Source of the DNA: Nitzschia sp. DOCU1
Lineage: Eukaryota > Bacillariophyta > Bacillariophyceae > Bacillariales > Bacillariaceae
Length of the DNA stretch: 64,000 bases
Reading direction: 5' to 3'
Assembly: GCA_951394045.1 (NCBI GenBank)
Contig: OX595988.1
Span: 806,001-870,000, forward strand
Part shown: positions 52,991 to 63,059 of the stretch, one piece after another
How positions within the stretch are numbered: position 1 is the stretch's first letter
How the letters are laid out: the number at the start of each line of letters is the position of its first letter
Made by a program: the position numbers and the translations under genes
The notes under the pieces: model-generated
What the model saw: only the letters and a program-made list of their open reading frames with translations
What the model was told of the DNA's origin: nothing
Databases searched by the model: none

Positions 52991-53490
52991 CGTGGTTGTA
53001 GTCAATGGTAGTGGTATTTTTCGATCACTCAGAAAGTTTTTGTCGGCAACAGCACTCTTTCCCCCACAATTTTAATGGTGCAAAGATTCCAACTTTAAGG
53101 GAGACGAACTTCAGTATAGTGTTGAAACAGCAAGACTAGAGTAGGCAAGAGCGAGTGATCTCATGCAATGTGTCCCCATGCTGAGAGTAGGGCAGCATCA
53201 TGGTCAATTGCAAACACCACTTTTTTGCGGCCGCCCTATCCATCTCTTGGTCTGTTGTGGTGCAAAGCGCGCGTTCGACTCTTAGGATCCTTTCGACCCA
53301 TGCGAAAGAGAGGCACTCTCATTTGGTCGAAGGCGTCGTGCGATCAACGTCACCCATCTGATCGACATCTAGATAAGATTCTCTCACCTCTTTTGAAGAT
53401 GGCGGTGTCGTCGATCGATCACCACACCCCCGACTCCCACAACGATGCGGTTACATCAATAGTAGAAGCTTCCATTCTACATATCAAAAG
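52991..53490. promoter_or_regulatory. Divergent region mL41 / APP1-like
   Basis: 500 bases between head-to-head genes. A 118-codon frame at 53168 has no features. Confidence 0.4.
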
Positions 53491-54468
53491 ATGCCCCGAA
53501 GTATCATTCTTTTTCTTTCGCTAGTTTGTGCGTCGGATGCCTTTTATGGGCTGACACCAGCTCCATCCTCGAGAAAGCCGCAATCGACATCATTGGATGG
53601 GCAATCAACTTGGCGCCGGCGCCACTCCTGGCAATCCAGCATAATACAAAGTGCGGTTTCTTCTGAGTACACAAACTCTATATTCACACAAGTTGTCAGT
53701 GATGTGGATGACACCCTCAAGTCTAGCGGAGGTGTCAATGTGGCTGGAGTGGCTTTGGGTGGCATTGATGTCCAGTATGAACGAGGATACATGTACCCAG
53801 GTGTTGTCGAATTTATGCTTGAAGTTAGCCGCTTTGGCCTATCTGATGAAGACAAGTACAGTCCTCCAAAGGTGGCTATACTGACAGCGCGGGCCGAAGA
53901 ATTCAAGGCCGCCCTGGAAATCAAACAAGATAGCAAACTGGCTGTGGCGATGCGAGAGGCCGGTGAAAGAGCTGGCATTACGGGCTGGGGGGTCGGTCCC
54001 GTCTTGTATGGAAGTTTGGCGGAGTGGATCGTACAATTTCGAAAAGGGTTACGTAAATTTGTCAACTTTGAACGGTTACTGCGACAAGATCCGACAGGAA
54101 TGATTGTTCAATACATCTACGTGGGTGACATTGGGGAACTAGATCAAGAAGCTGGAGAGACCATGCTACGAGAATATCCAGAAGTGGTCAAGGCCGTCTT
54201 TCTTCACGTGGTATCGGACCAGCTAGATCCTCCTCCCGTCATTCCTCCACCCAAACTCATCAATGGTCGGCCGTTAGTCTTTTTCAAAACCTACGTCGGG
54301 GCAGCGGTCGATGCGGTTCGGTTAGGATTCATGGACTTGGATGGTTTGGAATCGGTTATTAAAGCAGCAACAGAAAAGCTTGCGTCGGTTCCTCGATCAA
54401 GCGACAAGTGGTATGACATAGAGCGAGATATCGCCAGAGCTGACATTCTTCTGTCATCGGGAGGCTAA
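53491..54468 (+). CDS. APP1/DUF2183-like phosphatase, probable plastid protein
   Basis: Single exon, 325 residues. Residues 1-17 are a signal peptide ending 'ASDA' before Phe18, the plastid-type cleavage motif, followed by a Ser/Arg-rich transit-like stretch. The catalytic domain has HAD motif I 'VVSDVDDTLKSSG' (Asp71, Asp73) and motif II Thr in 'VAILTARAEEF' (Thr132), then 'YIYVGDIGELDQEAG', where APP1-type enzymes place their third acidic motif. In yeast, DUF2183 App1 dephosphorylates phosphatidic acid. A plastid phosphatidate phosphatase would bear on thylakoid lipid supply; that is inference. It ends 81 bases from convergent GH72-2. Confidence 0.8.
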   Translation: MPRSIILFLSLVCASDAFYGLTPAPSSRKPQSTSLDGQSTWRRRHSWQSSIIQSAVSSEYTNSIFTQVVSDVDDTLKSSGGVNVAGVALGGIDVQYERGYMYPGVVEFMLEVSRFGLSDEDKYSPPKVAILTARAEEFKAALEIKQDSKLAVAMREAGERAGITGWGVGPVLYGSLAEWIVQFRKGLRKFVNFERLLRQDPTGMIVQYIYVGDIGELDQEAGETMLREYPEVVKAVFLHVVSDQLDPPPVIPPPKLINGRPLVFFKTYVGAAVDAVRLGFMDLDGLESVIKAATEKLASVPRSSDKWYDIERDIARADILLSSGG

Positions 54469-54549
54469 TGCTGTTGTTATGCGGTGTGCGTTTGTGCTAA
54501 CTGGACTGTACTAAACGAACCAAATTTATAACCAGACGTTAAATAGTGT

Positions 54550-56388
54550 TTATATTGCCTGAATTGTTCCATACAATAGCAGAATCATGGAAGCAAACAA
54601 GTGGGGGCTTGTCGCCGCGGCACTTGCTGCAAATGATTCCGATGACTTGTCCGCGTCTTCCGATGTGGGATCACTCGCTGTAGGTCTCCTGGTTGGAAGA
54701 GAAGTTCCCGGTCTATTTATTGCCGATGGAATGGTCGTAGATATGATCGATGGTTGGTCCGAGGGTGAAAGGGACGTTGTAGGTTTGATCGTCGGTTGAC
54801 TTGAGGGTGCAACGGATGCCGGCGTAGTTGAGGGCGCCATTGTCGGAAGCTTCGACGGAGTGCTGCTAAATCTCAAGGAAGGCATAGAAGAAGGTTTTAT
54901 GGATGGAATGGACGACGGAGGCGCAGTCGAAGGCAAAGCGCTTGGCATCGTTGTGGGATCAGACGATGGTATTCGCGTAGGGCTGGCGCTGGCAACTGGC
55001 GTGGGGCCGTTACTTGGGTTAGTTGATGGCTGGGGCGATGTTGATGGCTGCATAGTTGGAGGGCTGGTTGGGACAAGATAGCAAGGAAGATCCGGGAAGT
55101 CGTCCACGGGCCAGGTGAAATTCGAAAGTGGCGCAAAGCCGGAAGGACACCCTGGAATCTGGCCATCGGGAACGTAGGAGTCAATATGAGGAACAAAGGA
55201 GTTGTCGACAACCTCGAACTTTGCACGAAGTAAATCAAACTCTGGGTATGGATTGTATTCGCATGGAATTGTTGTGTGATCACAATCTATCGGGCTGAAG
55301 TAGCCCACACCGTACTGTAGCTTCGTGAACTCATAGTATGGCCAAAGTGTTCCCTGATCCGATTGATCCGCAATTCGTTTCTCGGCCGAGTATTCAAAGA
55401 CCACTCCTCCGGCAAACTCTTCGACATACTGAGAAGAGTACAGTGCGTCGATTTGGAGCCATGTCCGTTGCGCTTCAAACTCTCCGATGGCTGGAAATGG
55501 CTCGCGACAGCCAAACTCCGCAATCACTACGGGAACTGATAAGTTGATCGCAGCAAAGTCTTGCCGTGCCAAAATCCACCCAGACAACTGATCCACTGTC
55601 ATCGCATTGGGATTGCAGTGCAGGTATGCATTCAGACCGTACCATTCTGCATTTTCCATCTCATCGTTGGGATCAGTCCGGCAATTGAAATAGGAAGCCT
55701 GAAGCGCCCGCTTTGCGTCCCAAGTGACCAAGCCAATAGGCACTTTTCGCGGGAGAATGGACGCTGGTATTGCAGAACACGTGTTGACATAGGATCGCAT
55801 GTCGCGTAGGAATTTCTTTTGACACGGCGCATTAATCTCGATTTGTCGATTGCGAGCATAGAGGGTCGCTTCATTACCAGCAGAGAACAGTAGCAGATTT
55901 GTATACTTTGAGAACTCGTTAATGATCCATTGACCCCGTTGCTTCAGATGATCAGGATAGCACGACGGCGCTTCGTTAGGGCCGATCCCACATTCATAGC
56001 AATCAGCCAGCAAACCAAGGATAACGTAGATTCCAGCTTCTTGCAGGGCACACATAAAGTTGTCATGGTTTTGACTGGGATCAACGGAGTATATTCGAAT
56101 GGTGTTGATACCGAGCTGACGGAAGTATTGGATGTCCGCTTCCCAACGATCTCGGTATTGATCGGTGAAGAAATCGACACTGTTTGTTATGGATAAGTCG
56201 CCATCGTTGGGGCGAGGATAGTACGCGATTCCTTTGATTGGAAAGTATTCTCCTGTCATGGAGTGGAAGAATCGCTTTCCTTTTGGGACGATTGGGGCAA
56301 GATTTCCGGCGGGGCATTGGACATACTTTGCACGTGTTGCCGTCGGCAGAAGAATGGCTACCGCCAGCAACAGTTTCCAGCCTGTCAT
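54550..56388 (-). CDS. GH72 (GAS1-like) beta-1,3-glucanosyltransferase 2, long S/T/P stalk and GPI-type tail
   Basis: Single exon, 612 residues from the ATG at 56386-56388, which opens a signal peptide ('MTGWKLLLAVAILL...'). The barrel is close to copy 1: acid/base Glu173 in 'FSAGNEATLY', nucleophile Glu291 in 'VVIAEFGCREPF', plus the same 'IKGIAYYPRPNDG' and 'CDHTT.PC.YN.YPEFDLL'. Unlike copy 1, the C-terminus has about 135 residues of Ser/Thr/Pro ('PSTSPQPSTNPSNGPTP...') before a final hydrophobic segment. The stalk should be heavily O-glycosylated and hold the enzyme out from the membrane. It is divergent from the Cys-module protein. Confidence 0.88.
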   Translation of the reverse strand: MTGWKLLLAVAILLPTATRAKYVQCPAGNLAPIVPKGKRFFHSMTGEYFPIKGIAYYPRPNDGDLSITNSVDFFTDQYRDRWEADIQYFRQLGINTIRIYSVDPSQNHDNFMCALQEAGIYVILGLLADCYECGIGPNEAPSCYPDHLKQRGQWIINEFSKYTNLLLFSAGNEATLYARNRQIEINAPCQKKFLRDMRSYVNTCSAIPASILPRKVPIGLVTWDAKRALQASYFNCRTDPNDEMENAEWYGLNAYLHCNPNAMTVDQLSGWILARQDFAAINLSVPVVIAEFGCREPFPAIGEFEAQRTWLQIDALYSSQYVEEFAGGVVFEYSAEKRIADQSDQGTLWPYYEFTKLQYGVGYFSPIDCDHTTIPCEYNPYPEFDLLRAKFEVVDNSFVPHIDSYVPDGQIPGCPSGFAPLSNFTWPVDDFPDLPCYLVPTSPPTMQPSTSPQPSTNPSNGPTPVASASPTRIPSSDPTTMPSALPSTAPPSSIPSIKPSSMPSLRFSSTPSKLPTMAPSTTPASVAPSSQPTIKPTTSLSPSDQPSIISTTIPSAINRPGTSLPTRRPTASDPTSEDADKSSESFAASAAATSPHLFASMILLLYGTIQAI

Positions 56389-56837
56389 TTCCGGGCAGTT
56401 TGCGCGCAACGTTCGCGTCACGCTACTTTCCAAGAAGTTCAGATCCTTCTTTTTATGAAAAGAAAGGTCTATCAGTGCTATACCTGTCATCAGAAAGGTT
56501 CTTGGTTCTTGAGGATCCTCTCCCATCATCGTGGCCCCGCCAATTTTCGTTCCATATTTTGTGGCGAGAAAGCAATCGGCGCGTCAGTCGTGCATTTTGA
56601 ATTTCATGTGCATCGTTGATTTATTGGACTGCGACCACTTGCAAAATTGGCAGGTGTTCAACGGTTAGGTGCGCGCACGCCGGCATTCCTTCTACTCATA
56701 ATATTTTTGGCTCCTGGGGTGCGTTGCGGACGAAAATTTGCACAGCTCCTTGTCAAACGTTCCTCCAAGTTGTGAGTGAGCTGCATCCATCTGTTGGTAA
56801 CAAGACATTTGCATTGAACAAGCGTCACAGATTGACA
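56389..56837. promoter_or_regulatory. Divergent region GH72-2 / Cys-module protein
   Basis: 449 bases between two secreted-protein genes. The upstream open frames on both strands lack features. Confidence 0.4.
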
Positions 56838-59181
56838 ATGAGAAAAGCGTCGATGAAGACTCAATTTCTCGGACTTGCCCTCTTGTGGGCAGCAGTGTAT
56901 GGGCAAGATGGAAGTCCCTCTAATGGTACATCGACGTCCGCCCAAACATCGACTAGCAATGTCTGCCACGTTTGTGGGGAAGGCGCCGAGATTGATAATG
57001 CATCCAAGTTGATAATGACTTCGCTTGGATTGTTCACTTGTGGGGGGCTGGCCGGAGCCGGAGAGCACGGGAACATTAAGGCATCAGAATGTAGCTCTGC
57101 CCAGGCACTTGCCCTCGAGAAATGTGGGTGTATTGTGGGCGATGGATCCACCGCGAATCAAGCCGATGATGAAAGTAGCAGTGGATCCTTTTGTCACATC
57201 TGTCCCGATGGAGGTGTAGTTACTATACCAGATGGCATAGTAACGATTCCCAATGCACCAAACAAGACTTGTTCTGATTGGGTTGGATATGCTTTGGCTG
57301 GAAAGCTACAGGCCAATCAATGTGAGACTGTCCAATCTTATACGAATGAGACATGCGGATGTATGCCTGAAGATGCGGTGGCATCTCTTAATCGTGTGGA
57401 GGTATCAAACGAAACCTACGTCTGTCCTGTTTGTGGTGAAGGGATGAGATCTTCGAAACCTTCGGCCTCAGTTTCCATCCCTGGCCAATCTGTTCGCACA
57501 TGCGCACAATTCGAACGAGCTGCATCTTTGGGAAAGATCACCCCTCAACAGTGCAGCATGGTACAGGCGTTTGTGATGGATTCTTGTAGTTGTGAAGTCG
57601 GCGACCCAGTGGCGGCTCCTACACCTGCTCCCAACGCCACCGCCTACGACTGCCCAATTTGCGGCGAGGGCAAAGTGGTGACACGTCCCAGCGGTGTCGT
57701 TGTCATTCCAACTCAGCCAAATCGCACTTGCACCGAGCTGTTGTACGCTAACACGATTGGCAAGATCAACGAGAACCAATGTAGCTTGTTGCAGCCGTTT
57801 GTCAAGACTCCCTGTGGCTGCACAACGAAAGAGGATACCGACAAACCAACCGAAATCCCTTCTGATGCTCCATCTCTTGCTCCAACGGTGCCAAGAGAGC
57901 CTACGATCAGCCCAGCTCCAACTGGATGGGAAACTCAAAAGACTGGCTGCTTTGACAATCTGAAGGAAATTTATGAGAACGAAATGTCCATCTCGGATCC
58001 AACAGTCCGCCGGTTGTACATTCTATGCCCCGAGACTACGTATAATCTTGGGCATCTGACGGACGACGGGCGCATCAATCAAGGAGATACATTCTTGATA
58101 CTCCGACCTAACGTCAGATACCAATGTGGCCAAGATGGCAGTCGTCTCAACAACTGTATCCTAAAGGGTGGGGACTTCGGTTTACTGTCATTCTATGGAG
58201 TCTACGAGGGAATCTACGAGACGGTAGAAAATGTTCGAATTGAAGGCTTGACCTTTCAATCGCAGAAATTATTCGCTGCTGTCATGGAAGCCGCGGGTGA
58301 TATTGAGTTCACTGACTGTGCTTTCAAGGTAAATAAATCATTGATGATTGGTGAACGCTTGCCGGTTGCATCGGAAAGAGCTAACACCATCTTTTACTCG
58401 ACTGTAGGACCAAGGCAACATGGCACCCATTTTAATGCAATGGCGTGGAGATGGGCCAAAGGTTTCGATTGAATCTACGGAGGAAAGAAAGTTGCAATCG
58501 TCCACCGGCTCTTTGGCCACCCAATTCAAGGAGCGCCTCCCCAACCCCAGAGAGGAAACGAAGGACGTACCAAGAAAGGTACAAGAGGTGACCCCGGAAT
58601 ATCGACATGTCGTTACCTTTCGAAACTGCGTCTTCCGGGGAAACTACGTCACTGAAAACATGGCCTTCCCCGGAGTCATCGAAAATTCCTTCAGCAGCGA
58701 GCTCAACATTATCAACTGTCTCTTCCAAGACAATAGTTACGGTACCGAGAAGAACCCAGCGCCCTTTGGGTACGCGATTCGAAGCTATGGACCAGTCTAT
58801 GTGGAATCGTCTTGCTTCATGGACAACAAGTTCAACGCGCACGGGCCGATTCAAGTGTTTATGGCCCCACACACAACGATCAACAATTACGTCAAATCGT
58901 CCCAGGAAGATCTGACGTGTAGATTCCTGGCTGTCTTTTCTACTCAGGATGACACTTCGAAAGTCAAGCCAGTTTGCTTTGACGCTGACGCAACATCATG
59001 CCCGTTCAGTCAACCGCCCACCATGGCACCCACTGAACCGGAACCAACGAATCCTCCAGTAGCTCCAGCGAAGGAAAACACCAAGACGACGACGTCGGGT
59101 GTGGCGTCAATACGCCGAGGCTATTTCACAAGCTTCATCGGGGCAGGCACGATAATTCTTTGGGCAGTGTTTTTGTGCTAG
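56838..59181 (+). CDS. Secreted protein: four six-cysteine modules, PT linker, beta-helix-like domain, GPI-type tail
   Basis: Exons 56838-58328 and 58408-59181 (phase 0), 754 residues with a signal peptide. Four tandem modules of about 55-75 residues each follow C-x2-C-x2-G ... T-C ... I-x4-Q/E-C ... C-x-C ('CHVCGEG', 'CHICPDG', 'CPVCGEG', 'CPICGEG'; closing 'CGC/CSC'). A PT-rich linker leads to a domain with short repeated strand-turn units ('CILKGGDFGLLSF', 'VRIEGLTFQSQ', 'IEFTDCAFK', 'VTFRNCVFRGNYV', 'LNIINCLFQDNSY', 'VYVESSCFMDNKF'), characteristic of right-handed parallel beta-helices of pectate-lyase type. The hydrophobic C-terminus fits a GPI anchor. Ligand and role unknown; a polysaccharide-binding surface protein is inference. 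Confidence 0.78.
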
Positions 59182-60024
59182 AAGAGGTGTACGCCCGAGG
59201 TGCCATCAACCCGCCAACCTACCGACTTGACTTTATAATAAGAATTCATGTACTATAAATATAGCAACGATCATGCAACCATGAAAGAGTTTTTTAGTTC
59301 AACTACCCAAAGCAAAGCAAGACTCTCTAGCTACCGGTAGTGCTGAGATCGTGGTCTTGTTTTGCTGCCAATCTACTAACCCATAAAGGTACCTACTAGC
59401 CTATAAAGGTACTGTATCCCTGAGCTGCAAGGAATGAGGACCATGCCAAATGCATCAATCGGGTTCTATCTTCCGCTCTCTAGTAGGGATACTCATACGA
59501 ATGTGCGGTTTGGTCGAGCATGAAGCCATACAGTAATGACTGTGACTTGACGTCAAACCCAAGTTCGGCCTGGGTGCCATTTTGGTTCCTGCATGTAGTC
59601 GTTGATTATTTCGTGGGTCCGAATTCATAGCGATGCCGGCTTCCCCTGCGCCTGCAAGGGCTATTGACACCAGTATAAATATGTGATCTCAACCGGCGCA
59701 ATTATGGCGGACGTAACTATTTTTTTTGACACAGGGCCTATGTCGTCAGGACTTATCCCGGAGCATTTTCAGTCTTGTCCTTCCCACCTACCGGTAACCC
59801 ACTCCAACGACGACCGATTCGCCAATCGAAGATGATGGCACATTGAGAAGTTGTCGCCGACAATCGTTTCATTGATCGAAGAGATTGAATCGTGGCCTCA
59901 AAACATTCTCCATCACCTTCCAAAGCGAAATACATCATCCGGTCTTGTCGATAAAGAGCAAGAGAGCCTTATAATTTATTCATTGCCTTGGCAAAATCCG
60001 ATTGTTCTTTTTACGCACAGCATC
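59182..60024. other. Intergenic region of about 0.84 kb
   Basis: No supported gene. The MORN frame is open from 59851 but the first ATG is at 60025. CTATAAA-like AT-rich strings near 59235-59265 are not assigned. Confidence 0.4.
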
Positions 60025-61809
60025 ATGGCAAACAGCGCAGCAAGCAGTGCCTCGACTCCGGATGGCATATCCCACCAAGATGTTGCCAAAGACCATGAAC
60101 TTCGATCTCTTAAACGAGAGAATAAACGGCTGCGGAAGGAGCTGACGAAAGCTCGTGGTATCATCGAGCGTCAAAATCGGCAACTGCAGAGTATGAGACG
60201 AAACCTCGGAGAACCCAGCGAAACTATCGACGCTGCGACTACCTACCCACATTCACCGACGTCGGTAGCGGACCACGAGTCCTCCTCTTGTTCATCGGTC
60301 GGAACTTCTCAGAAGACAGCTTGTTCGGTTATTTTCATTGAAGGCCGTAAGATACCCGAGGTCTACGAAGAAGCCTCCAATGACGATGATTCTAAAACAC
60401 GGCCTCTAAGTAGTCGCCATGGAGATCCTCCGAGTAGCATTCAGATTGAGCAAGACGACGCCGAAGACGTTATTTTGTCTGCGAAAGTCTCTCGGCGAGT
60501 GTCTAGTATCACCATGGCAGAGGCAATGAGCCCGCTTCTTGTGGAAGCAACAGCGATTCGAGATGGGAAGGCTGCACGCCACTGCATCGAGGCTACTGGC
60601 ATTGCGCCCGCCATGGAAGAGGCTGACAAAGCTCTCTCCCCAACTACTTCTCAAACAACTGAAAAGAAACGTTTGGTACGGAAACCGACACCGATTCCGT
60701 CCTTCTCTAGTAGTGAAACAAGCGACGAAGACGCTACAAACGGCGATGCAACGCATAGTACCAATGGCAAAGACGACTTCAAGATCATCCGTTCTCTGTT
60801 CAGTGTCAAGGAGGATTCTGATGTACTTGTGGAAGATAGTGGATCTACTTCTCGAACAGAGTTTTGTCTTGATGGAATCGCGGGTCCCCCCGTAAAGCCT
60901 TCTAGCCTGAAGGCTGCAGCTGATGGGTGTGGCAGTGACGCTCGTGCAAACAGCGATGTCACTCAAAAGGCTTCCAACACTACCACCAGTGTATTCGATG
61001 CGATGCACAAGACACGCCCCAAGCAACCCGCTTTCACGAGCCAGTCTCCTCCACCTCCCGTAAAAAATGATCGCAAAGCCCCCCGAGATGCGCCGGGCCT
61101 GGCACCTCCCAAGCGCACCGAGTCTCCTTTGCCCCAAGCAAACGCTCACAATCCCGACAAGACTGTAAGTCGCCCAAATCTGACTTTAGAAGTAGAAAAT
61201 CATCCTCTTGCAGACGCGTCTGGTGAACAAGGCGTCTACACAGGTTCCATGGATTCCAAGACTCTCTTGCCTGACGGTTTCGGTACCATGATTTACAACC
61301 GAGGTGATCAAGTGTACACGGGTGACTGGGAACAAGGACAATACCATGGCTATGGAAAGTTCACCAGTTCACAGGGGGATGTTTACGACGGTCCCTTTGT
61401 ACAAGGGCTCAAGGAAGGTCCCGACGATGCCACTATGAACTTTCATGATGGCCGCCGCTTCAAGGGTCGCTTTCACGGCGACAAGATGAGAGAAGGCATT
61501 TTGCAATTTGTCGATGGATCTTCTTATGAAGGCTTGCTGGAGAATAACAAGCGTAATGGCTTTGGCTTGTACTGCTTTCAAAACGGGGACCAGTATGAAG
61601 GTCAGTGGAAGAATGACTTGATGCACGGCCGAGGTCGCATGGAGTGGAAGAGCGACGGTGCCTGGTACAACGGCGACTGGGAGTTCGGCATCCAACATGG
61701 CATGGGTACCGAAGCAGATGCAAACGGTAGAATCATTCATCAGGGACACTTCCATCAAGGCCAGCCTGTCTCATATGCCGAGCCAGCTTATGACGATGAC
61801 GATGAGTAG
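60025..61809 (+). CDS. MORN-repeat protein with N-terminal coiled coil
   Basis: Single exon, 594 residues. Residues 20-65 are a Lys/Arg/Glu-rich coiled coil. A long Ser/Thr-rich disordered stretch (about 70-390) follows, with a proline patch ('SPPPPVKND'). The C-terminal 180 residues hold about seven MORN repeats ('YTGDWEQGQYHGYGKF', 'YEGLLENNKRNGFGLY', 'YEGQWKNDLMHGRGRMEW', 'YNGDWEFGIQHGMG'). MORN arrays bind membranes or scaffold proteins; no kinase domain (as in PIP5K) is present. The specific role is unknown. Confidence 0.8.
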   Translation: MANSAASSASTPDGISHQDVAKDHELRSLKRENKRLRKELTKARGIIERQNRQLQSMRRNLGEPSETIDAATTYPHSPTSVADHESSSCSSVGTSQKTACSVIFIEGRKIPEVYEEASNDDDSKTRPLSSRHGDPPSSIQIEQDDAEDVILSAKVSRRVSSITMAEAMSPLLVEATAIRDGKAARHCIEATGIAPAMEEADKALSPTTSQTTEKKRLVRKPTPIPSFSSSETSDEDATNGDATHSTNGKDDFKIIRSLFSVKEDSDVLVEDSGSTSRTEFCLDGIAGPPVKPSSLKAAADGCGSDARANSDVTQKASNTTTSVFDAMHKTRPKQPAFTSQSPPPPVKNDRKAPRDAPGLAPPKRTESPLPQANAHNPDKTVSRPNLTLEVENHPLADASGEQGVYTGSMDSKTLLPDGFGTMIYNRGDQVYTGDWEQGQYHGYGKFTSSQGDVYDGPFVQGLKEGPDDATMNFHDGRRFKGRFHGDKMREGILQFVDGSSYEGLLENNKRNGFGLYCFQNGDQYEGQWKNDLMHGRGRMEWKSDGAWYNGDWEFGIQHGMGTEADANGRIIHQGHFHQGQPVSYAEPAYDDDDE

Positions 61810-61985
61810 ATTGGATCTTGCTCATTGTCAAGTCTTGTTTGTTGAGTGCCAAATATAGGATGAAAGGGATACAAGTATGATCCATATTTCAATAAAAGCG
61901 AGGCCATGTCATGGTGGCCCTTGTAGAATCTCATCATAAGGTAGATTTCCTTTCTATATCCGCCTTCTTGATCACACACTTTTGA

Positions 61986-62612
61986 CTAGAACAGAGCACT
62001 AAAGCGGTTGGAAGATGACACTGCTTCGTCATCAGAGCTTTCGGAATCTTCACTTTCTTCTTCTTGTCCCTCCTGTAAAGAAAGTTGTTTGCCAACGTTT
62101 GAGTTTAGATCATCCATGATAACATTGTCGACGCCATGTTCGGTATTCCCAGCCGTCGTTTCCGCGTCTTCTGCCACCGTTTCCTTGACAGCATTTTTTG
62201 GTTTTTCCGACATGATCTTGGCTTCCAAGGCACAATTTTCGACTGTATATCGCTGAGCTTCTTGATCACTCTTTGGCTTGCGGACCCTCACCAAGATTTT
62301 GTTGTCCCTTAATAATCCTTCTTCTCGACAACGTTTCAAGACCCACAATCGTCGATTGTTCAACGAAAAATACCATGGTTCTTCTCCCGATCCCACAAGT
62401 ACTTGAATGGGAGGCAAATCAGAGGCCTGTATTTTGCCTTGACGAATTTCTTCCAGAGTCTCTTGCACACTTCGACCACATCCACTAAAGTACGGACGAA
62501 TGCGAGCATGCTGAAATCGGATGCGAGCAGGATCCACCATGATTCCTGCTGCTCCGCCGTCTCCACCAGCAGCATTGCTCTTTTTGGTATTTGTCTTTTT
62601 CTTCTTGGCCAT
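61986..62612 (-). CDS. Small ParB/sulfiredoxin-like domain protein
   Basis: Single exon, 208 residues from the ATG at 62610-62612. A Lys-rich start is followed by 'RIRFQHARIRPYFSGCGRSV', 'TLEEIRQGKIQASDLPPIQV' and 'YFSLNNRRLWVLKRC'. The pattern 'G..DLPPI.V......YFSLNNRRL' resembles the ParB N-terminal/sulfiredoxin fold, whose conserved strand-loop binds a nucleotide ('.G.HR' in ParB; 'NNRRL' here). The C-terminus is a long acidic/Ser tail. I do not know a characterised homologue; binding or hydrolysis of a nucleotide is inference. Confidence 0.6.
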   Translation of the reverse strand: MAKKKKTNTKKSNAAGGDGGAAGIMVDPARIRFQHARIRPYFSGCGRSVQETLEEIRQGKIQASDLPPIQVLVGSGEEPWYFSLNNRRLWVLKRCREEGLLRDNKILVRVRKPKSDQEAQRYTVENCALEAKIMSEKPKNAVKETVAEDAETTAGNTEHGVDNVIMDDLNSNVGKQLSLQEGQEEESEDSESSDDEAVSSSNRFSALF

Positions 62613-63059
62613 GATGGTACGCTTGTGAATGTTATTGTTACAATTGCTCGTCAAGAGATAACATGGGCTCGTATTGTTGTGTCAATGGGGGTCAAACCAC
62701 ATTGGATGCATGACGATTGGATGGTCGTGGCAGTCTTCCCCCATATCCACGTCTCAAAAAATCTCACTGACTGTTTGTGACATCACAGTGACACCGCTTC
62801 CGGGGTGGTGATGGAGGGAACGTGTTCGCGGGCTCTTTCGAAACTCCGCCAAACGAGAAGAAGAACCCGGCGGTGACGAGAAACTTCGCTCCGTGGATTG
62901 AGAGGCAAACTCCTCACCATGCAGAAGGAGTTGCGGCGAGGCTTTCGAAGGTACAAAATATCCATCACGTGTTCTATTTTCAAAGCAAATCACATCCATA
63001 ATACTAGCCAAGAGCTGCCTCATTTCTCGCTGGTGAAGCAAGCCCCCCTTGCAAGGATC
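62613..63059. promoter_or_regulatory. Divergent region ParB-like / metallopeptidase-like
   Basis: 447 bases between head-to-head starts, nothing else recognised. Confidence 0.4.

Noticed and set aside
60406..61149. 247-codon minus-strand ORF
   Set aside because: Shadow of the disordered part of the MORN protein; no domain or targeting features.
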